Source of the DNA: Corynebacterium glaucum
GTDB taxonomy: Bacteria; Actinomycetota; Actinomycetes; Mycobacteriales; Mycobacteriaceae
DNA length: 64,000 bases
Reading direction: 5' to 3'
Assembly: GCF_002287505.1 (NCBI RefSeq)
Contig: NZ_CP019688.1
Span: 1,848,674 to 1,912,673 of the forward strand
The notes below the pieces were generated by a model. The model saw only the letters and a program-made list of their open reading frames with translations. It was not told where the DNA came from and made no database searches. This document shows, piece after piece, positions 61,402 to 64,000 of this stretch. The translations under genes and the position numbers were made by a program. Within the stretch, counting starts at the first letter, position 1. Each line of letters begins with the position of its first letter.

Positions 61402-63504
61402 ATGAATCATCGTTACCTCCGCCTCCTTGTGGCCGCGCCCATGCTTACCGGTGCCGCCGCGCTGACCGCAGCCCCCGTGGCCATGGCGATTGCCCCCGCG
61501 ACTGTGCAGGACGCCGTGCAGCAAAGCGCGCAAGAAGACGTGCAAATTGTGGCCCAGGTTGGCACCGCTTCGGGTCCTCGGCTGCTTACCCAGCCGGTGA
61601 CCGACGAAGCAGGGGTGCTCTCCGATGGTGACATCTCCAAGATTGAAAATGCGATCCAGGAGCTCAGCGCTGAGAAGAAGAAGTCGCTGCGCGTGATTTA
61701 CTTGGACAGCTTCGGCGGCATGAAGCCATCGGACTGGGTGGGCAAGGCTGTCGAGGCCAATGGCACAAACACGGCGGTGTTGGCGATCTCGCCTAACGAG
61801 CGCGCGTTTGCGGTCTCCGGCGACAGCACTGAGTGGACCACCGCGGAGATTGACGCGATGGAGGACGCCGCGTACGCGCGCCTGACTGAGCAGGACTGGG
61901 CCGGTGCGGCGATAGACGCGGCGGAAGCTGCGGTGACTGCAGGCAAGGGTTCAGGTTCTGGTGGTGGTGCTGGCGCTGGTAGCGGTTCCGGCGGATCCGG
62001 TTCGGGCGACGGCGGCAGCGGTACCGGCTGGGTCGCCGGCGGCCTCGGCGTGGCGGCGCTGGCTGGCGGCGGTCTCTACGCGGCATCGCGACGCAACGAC
62101 ACGAAGACCCGCTCCAAGCAGCTCGAATCCGCTCGTGCGCTCGACCCGTCGGACACCGATTCGCTGGGCCGCCTGCCGACGCCGACGCTCGAGGAGCGCG
62201 CCCGCGAGGCGCTCGTCTCCGCCGACGAGTCCGTCAACCAGGGCCGCGAGGAACTGCGCCTGGCTACCGCCGAGTTCGGCGCGGACCGCGTCCGCCCGTT
62301 CACCTCCGCAATGAACTCTGCGACGACGACGCTGCAGCGCGCGTTCTCCACGCACCAGAAGCTTTACGACGCGATCCCCGAGACCGAGCCGGAGAAGCGC
62401 GCGATGCTTGTGGACATCATCTCCTCCGCCGGCCAGGCCGAGCAGTCCCTGCGCGACAAGACGCAGGAGTTCAACGAGATGCGCGGCGTGCTCATGCGCG
62501 CGCCGGAAGAGGTGGACAAGGTTCGCGCCCGCACCATCGACATCCGTGCGCGCCTCGAACCTGCGCAGCGCACGCTCGATGAGCTGAAGCAGCGTCACCC
62601 GCAGGAGATGATCCAGAGCATCACCGAAAACGTCGACATCGCCACCGAGTCGCTCGAGGAGGCAGAAAAACACCTCAACGAAGCCAGCAAGCTTGCCGAC
62701 GCCGGGGCCGGCCGCCAAGGCGCCCTCATCGACATCCTGGCCAACGCGGAACGCGCCGTGGACATCGCCGACAAGAACCTCGCCGGCATCGAGCACGCCG
62801 AAGACAACATCCGCACCGCGCAGAACAACCTGCCGGCACTGCGCCGCGAGATCGAGGACGAGCTCCGCGAGATCGAGCAGATCAAGGGCGCAACCCAGCA
62901 GGGCGCGCGTATCGACGTCCGCGCCCTCGACGAGGTGGCCGCCGCTGCCCGCGAGGTGCTGGCGACCGCGGATTCGCGCGTGGACTCCGAGCCGCTTGCG
63001 CTTTACACCGAGCTCGCCGACGTGGATGCGCGCGTGGATCAAGAGCTCGAGCGCGCCCGCGGCGCGGCCGGTGACCAGAATCGTCTGCTCCAACTCTTCG
63101 ACCAGCAGATGCAGGTGGCCACCGCGCAGATCCAGGGCGCAGAGGACCTCATCCGCTCCCGCGGCCGCATCATCGGCTCCCACGCGCGCACCCTGCTCGC
63201 GGAGGCGAAGAAGCAGCACGCGCAGGCGCACCAGCTGCGCACCCGCGATACCCGCAACGCCATCGAGTGGGCGCGCGCCGCAACCGACACCGCACGCCGC
63301 GCCGCGAAGGCCGCGAACGACGACATCGACCGCTACCGCGCAGCCCAGAACCGCCAGACCGCGAACAGCATGGCGCAGGCTGTGCTGTGGGGTGCGATCC
63401 TCGGCGGCGGTGGCGGCGGAGGCTACCGCGGCGGCTCCATGGGCGGCGGCGGATTCTCCGGCGGCGGCGGTGGCGGGCCGATCTCTCGCGGCGGCACCTT
63501 CTAA
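61402..63504 (+). CDS. TPM-domain membrane protein with long coiled coil
   Basis: 700 residues from ATG 61402, with no Shine-Dalgarno sequence. Signal peptide (LLVAAPMLTGAAALTAAPVAMA), TPM (DUF477) domain at about 65-175 (VTDEAGVLSDGDISKIENAI), Gly/Ser linker, one membrane helix (about 210-230), a long helical coiled-coil region (about 240-640) and a Gly-rich C-terminus (GGGFSGGGGGGPISRGGTF). TPM proteins act in membrane-protein quality control or photosystem repair elsewhere; the corynebacterial role is unknown. Confidence 0.88.
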   Translation: MNHRYLRLLVAAPMLTGAAALTAAPVAMAIAPATVQDAVQQSAQEDVQIVAQVGTASGPRLLTQPVTDEAGVLSDGDISKIENAIQELSAEKKKSLRVIYLDSFGGMKPSDWVGKAVEANGTNTAVLAISPNERAFAVSGDSTEWTTAEIDAMEDAAYARLTEQDWAGAAIDAAEAAVTAGKGSGSGGGAGAGSGSGGSGSGDGGSGTGWVAGGLGVAALAGGGLYAASRRNDTKTRSKQLESARALDPSDTDSLGRLPTPTLEERAREALVSADESVNQGREELRLATAEFGADRVRPFTSAMNSATTTLQRAFSTHQKLYDAIPETEPEKRAMLVDIISSAGQAEQSLRDKTQEFNEMRGVLMRAPEEVDKVRARTIDIRARLEPAQRTLDELKQRHPQEMIQSITENVDIATESLEEAEKHLNEASKLADAGAGRQGALIDILANAERAVDIADKNLAGIEHAEDNIRTAQNNLPALRREIEDELREIEQIKGATQQGARIDVRALDEVAAAAREVLATADSRVDSEPLALYTELADVDARVDQELERARGAAGDQNRLLQLFDQQMQVATAQIQGAEDLIRSRGRIIGSHARTLLAEAKKQHAQAHQLRTRDTRNAIEWARAATDTARRAAKAANDDIDRYRAAQNRQTANSMAQAVLWGAILGGGGGGGYRGGSMGGGGFSGGGGGGPISRGGTF

Positions 63505-63515
63505 TTAGCTTTGGG

Positions 63516-64000
63516 TTAGTAGAGCGTGCGTCGCGTGGGCGCATCCACATACGTCAGCGCCCACGAGATGAACGCCAGGTCCAGAAACGGCACCTGGGCA
63601 CCACCAGTCGGCCGCAGCTCAAGATCGCCATTTAGCTTGCCGACGGCCACCGCAACCGGCTCGCCAGCCTCATTGGCAATCTCGCGACGCCGCTCGATGA
63701 CGCCGCCCGCGCGTCGCGCGGTGTAGCGGCGGCCCCTCTCCCCCGTTGCACCTTCAGCGCTGCAGATGGCCTCGTAGCGCGCGACGGTGATGCTGCGCTT
63801 GACCAGGCGGTAGGTGTGGCCCTCCGCGTCGACGGCACGTAGGTCAGTCGGGTCGGTGGAGGTGAACCGAAGCGTCTCTGACCCCGCGACCAAGGTGTTC
63901 GACGTTGCGTCGAAATGGGCGTTGACCGGGCCGTCGATAAGCGAAGTGCTCTGCCAGATCACATCAGGAACCAAACTGCGAGCGCGACTGCGGACATGAG
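63516..64000 (-). CDS. Hypothetical protein, 5' end uncertain or beyond window
   Basis: The frame is open from 64000 to its stop at 63516, at least 160 residues. A start at TTG 63974 or GTG 63962 is possible, but it may begin outside the window. Mixed alpha/beta, with AICSAEGATGERGRRYTARR, a C-terminal FLDLAFISWALTYVDAP hydrophobic stretch and no recognised domain. One copy of the dispersed motif lies inside (63928-63944). Confidence 0.6.
   Translation of the reverse strand, partial: HVRSRARSLVPDVIWQSTSLIDGPVNAHFDATSNTLVAGSETLRFTSTDPTDLRAVDAEGHTYRLVKRSITVARYEAICSAEGATGERGRRYTARRAGGVIERRREIANEAGEPVAVAVGKLNGDLELRPTGGAQVPFLDLAFISWALTYVDAPTRRTLY
63933..63942 (+). repeat. Dispersed motif core GTCGATAAGC, copy 9
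   Basis: Inside the leftward gene at the right edge (sense SLIDGP). Full consensus at 63928-63944. Confidence 0.9.

Noticed and set aside
60306-63231. Frames of 350 and 426 codons opposite dgt and the TPM gene
   Set aside because: Same explanation: mirror frames of GC-rich genes, composed mainly of Val, Gly, Arg, Leu and Ala.

Overview
The window looks like chromosome of a Corynebacterium or close relative, with GC around 60 percent by eye. The evidence is the block eno - divIC - DUF501 - ppx/gppA with mazG nearby, a small protein ending in Cys-Cys next to an ArsA-like ATPase, a DnaG/Dgt neighbourhood, many secreted proteins and lipoproteins with corynebacterial-type signal peptides, frequent GTG starts, and several starts with no Shine-Dalgarno sequence that may be leaderless. 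No rRNA, CRISPR array, prophage or replication origin is visible.

Layout. 1-7150: a gene cut by the left edge, a membrane-anchored protein, a leftward run of transport and hydrolase genes (YdcZ-type transporter, TRIC-type channel, serine hydrolase, small membrane protein), an M20 peptidase and two related secreted proteins. 7.3-13 kb: AbgT transporter, CPBP protease, a two-component system, a lipoprotein and small membrane proteins. 13.1-16.5 kb: tRNA-Asn with a displaced second copy of its 3' end, a TetR regulator divergent from a membrane protein over a 50-bp dyad, and a secreted protein with a decayed tandem copy.

16.6-43.9 kb is a large surface-polysaccharide locus. It holds UDP-GlcNAc 2-epimerase and UDP-ManNAc dehydrogenase (together giving UDP-ManNAcA), at least six large glycosyltransferases (several with two catalytic domains), a pyruvyl-transferase-like protein, an alpha/beta-hydrolase-like protein, and a two-gene ABC exporter of the Wzm/Wzt (TagG/TagH) type. 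The simplest reading is a ManNAc/ManNAcA-containing glycan built in the cytoplasm and exported by the ABC transporter. Two IS21-type elements sit inside it, both with a frameshifted istA. One splits a DUF6270-type gene whose frame is restored exactly if the element and one copy of a 3-bp duplication are removed.

44-64 kb returns to core genes (ppx/gppA, DUF501, divIC, eno, lytic transglycosylase, mazG, dnaG, cstA, dgt, a TPM-domain protein) with accessory pairs between them: a Doc toxin with its antitoxin, an AAA ATPase with a PD-(D/E)XK-type nuclease (possible defence pair), and a lipoprotein RNase of the RNase Sa family followed by an overlapping barstar gene.

The signal that no gene explains is a dispersed motif, consensus GGGSCGTCGATAAGCGA. 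Its 10-bp core occurs nine times in the outer parts of the window, in coding and intergenic DNA and in more than one reading frame. I found no exact copy across the polysaccharide locus. Other points to check are the loss of three of four zinc ligands in DnaG, the RNase/barstar pair, the ATPase/nuclease pair, and the duplicated tRNA-Asn 3' end.
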